A DNA stretch of 64,000 nucleotides, taken from the NCBI RefSeq assembly GCF_023337795.1, contig NZ_JALIRS010000014.1:1-64000 (forward strand), read 5' to 3'. The notes beneath the pieces are model-generated. The model saw only the letters and a program-made list of their open reading frames with translations. It was not told where the DNA came from and did no database searches. The translations under genes and the position numbers were made by a program. Shown here in pieces: positions 63,853 through 64,000 of the stretch (position 1 is the first letter of the stretch; each line of letters starts with the position of its first letter). The DNA comes from Lysinibacillus sp. BPa_S21 (GTDB lineage Bacteria > Bacillota > Bacilli > Bacillales_A > Planococcaceae).

Positions 63853-64000
63853 TCTCGCATCACGTACCCAACACCACGAACAGTTTCGATATAGGCATTC
63901 ATATCACCCGGTAGTTTATTTCGTAAATGCCGAATATATACATCTACTACATTTGTCTCTATATCCGTATCATACCCCCAAACAGAGGTTAAAATTAGCT
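63849..64000 (-). CDS. Response regulator, C-terminal part (ArlR-like), cut by the window edge
   Basis: The last 50 residues of an OmpR-type winged-helix domain: [20 protein letters not shown] and [10 protein letters not shown] are its standard end. Its stop overlaps the kinase start by ATGA, so the two are translated together. The receiver domain lies beyond the right edge. Confidence 0.9.
   Translation of the reverse strand, partial: LILTSVWGYDTDIETNVVDVYIRHLRNKLPGDMNAYIETVRGVGYVMRE

Overview
The window reads as chromosome of a low-GC, endospore-forming Gram-positive of the Bacillales, most likely Lysinibacillus or a close Planococcaceae relative. This placement is an inference. It rests on AGGAGG-type ribosome binding sites, frequent TTG/GTG starts, a YjcZ-type sporulation peptide, a BclB-like exosporium protein, a T-box ahead of argS, a lysine riboswitch, and an odhB-odhA-kinase-regulator order like that around arlRS in staphylococci. 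No tRNA, rRNA or CRISPR array was seen.

Layout. 1-5.5 kb: a catalytically degenerate tyrosine recombinase, an enoyl-CoA hydratase family protein, a P-loop ATPase, a class I aminotransferase and a Nudix hydrolase. 5.5-11 kb: an accessory stretch with an MFS exporter under a TetR repressor (operators visible), DUF1801 and GyrI-like genes, and several dead genes (aminotransferase 3' copy, WYL regulator with an in-frame stop, cupin). Three copies of the aminotransferase tail plus terminator punctuate it. 11-14 kb: AI-2E family permease, LCP protein, msrA. 14.0-14.5 kb: two tandem copies, 255 bp apart, of an unidentified structured RNA, each with its own promoter-like element and terminator. 14.7-19.3 kb: a dehydrogenase-like protein, a VOC protein, and recQ coupled to a lipoprotein with a dead HtrA-like domain. 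19.4-25 kb: an accessory island with small membrane proteins, two tandem lipoproteins with a shared N-terminus and different C-termini, a frameshifted GNAT gene, a serine hydrolase and dispersed degenerate repeats.

25-41 kb: CynX-type permease, argS with T-box, an ECF sigma-PadR-SEDS operon, the ABC-F gene ykpA, SDR and MFS remnants, DinB, a lipoprotein, a methyltransferase, an HtrA-like protease, a cold-shock gene with a long leader, a chemoreceptor with a protoglobin-like domain lacking the heme histidine plus a CZB domain, and an acylphosphatase-like gene. 41.17-46.10 kb: a prophage remnant inserted at the 3' end of the acylphosphatase-like gene, bounded by a 23-bp direct repeat. It keeps a small terminase subunit, an HNH nuclease with a stop, an integrase lacking its catalytic box, and a spore-surface gene on the opposite strand.

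46-64 kb: an anchored coiled-coil protein, AlkD-like repair protein, YjcZ-type peptide, VOC protein, ECF sigma/anti-sigma pair, xpaC-telA behind a SigW-like promoter, a lysine-riboswitch-controlled amino-acid ABC transporter, a 103-bp tandem repeat, odhB-odhA, and an ArlS-type kinase with the end of its response regulator running off the right edge.

Most operons are short. Stress and envelope themes recur (two ECF sigma systems, LCP, HtrA, XpaC/TelA, MsrA). The decayed genes cluster at 8-11 kb, 23 kb, 33 kb and in the prophage remnant.
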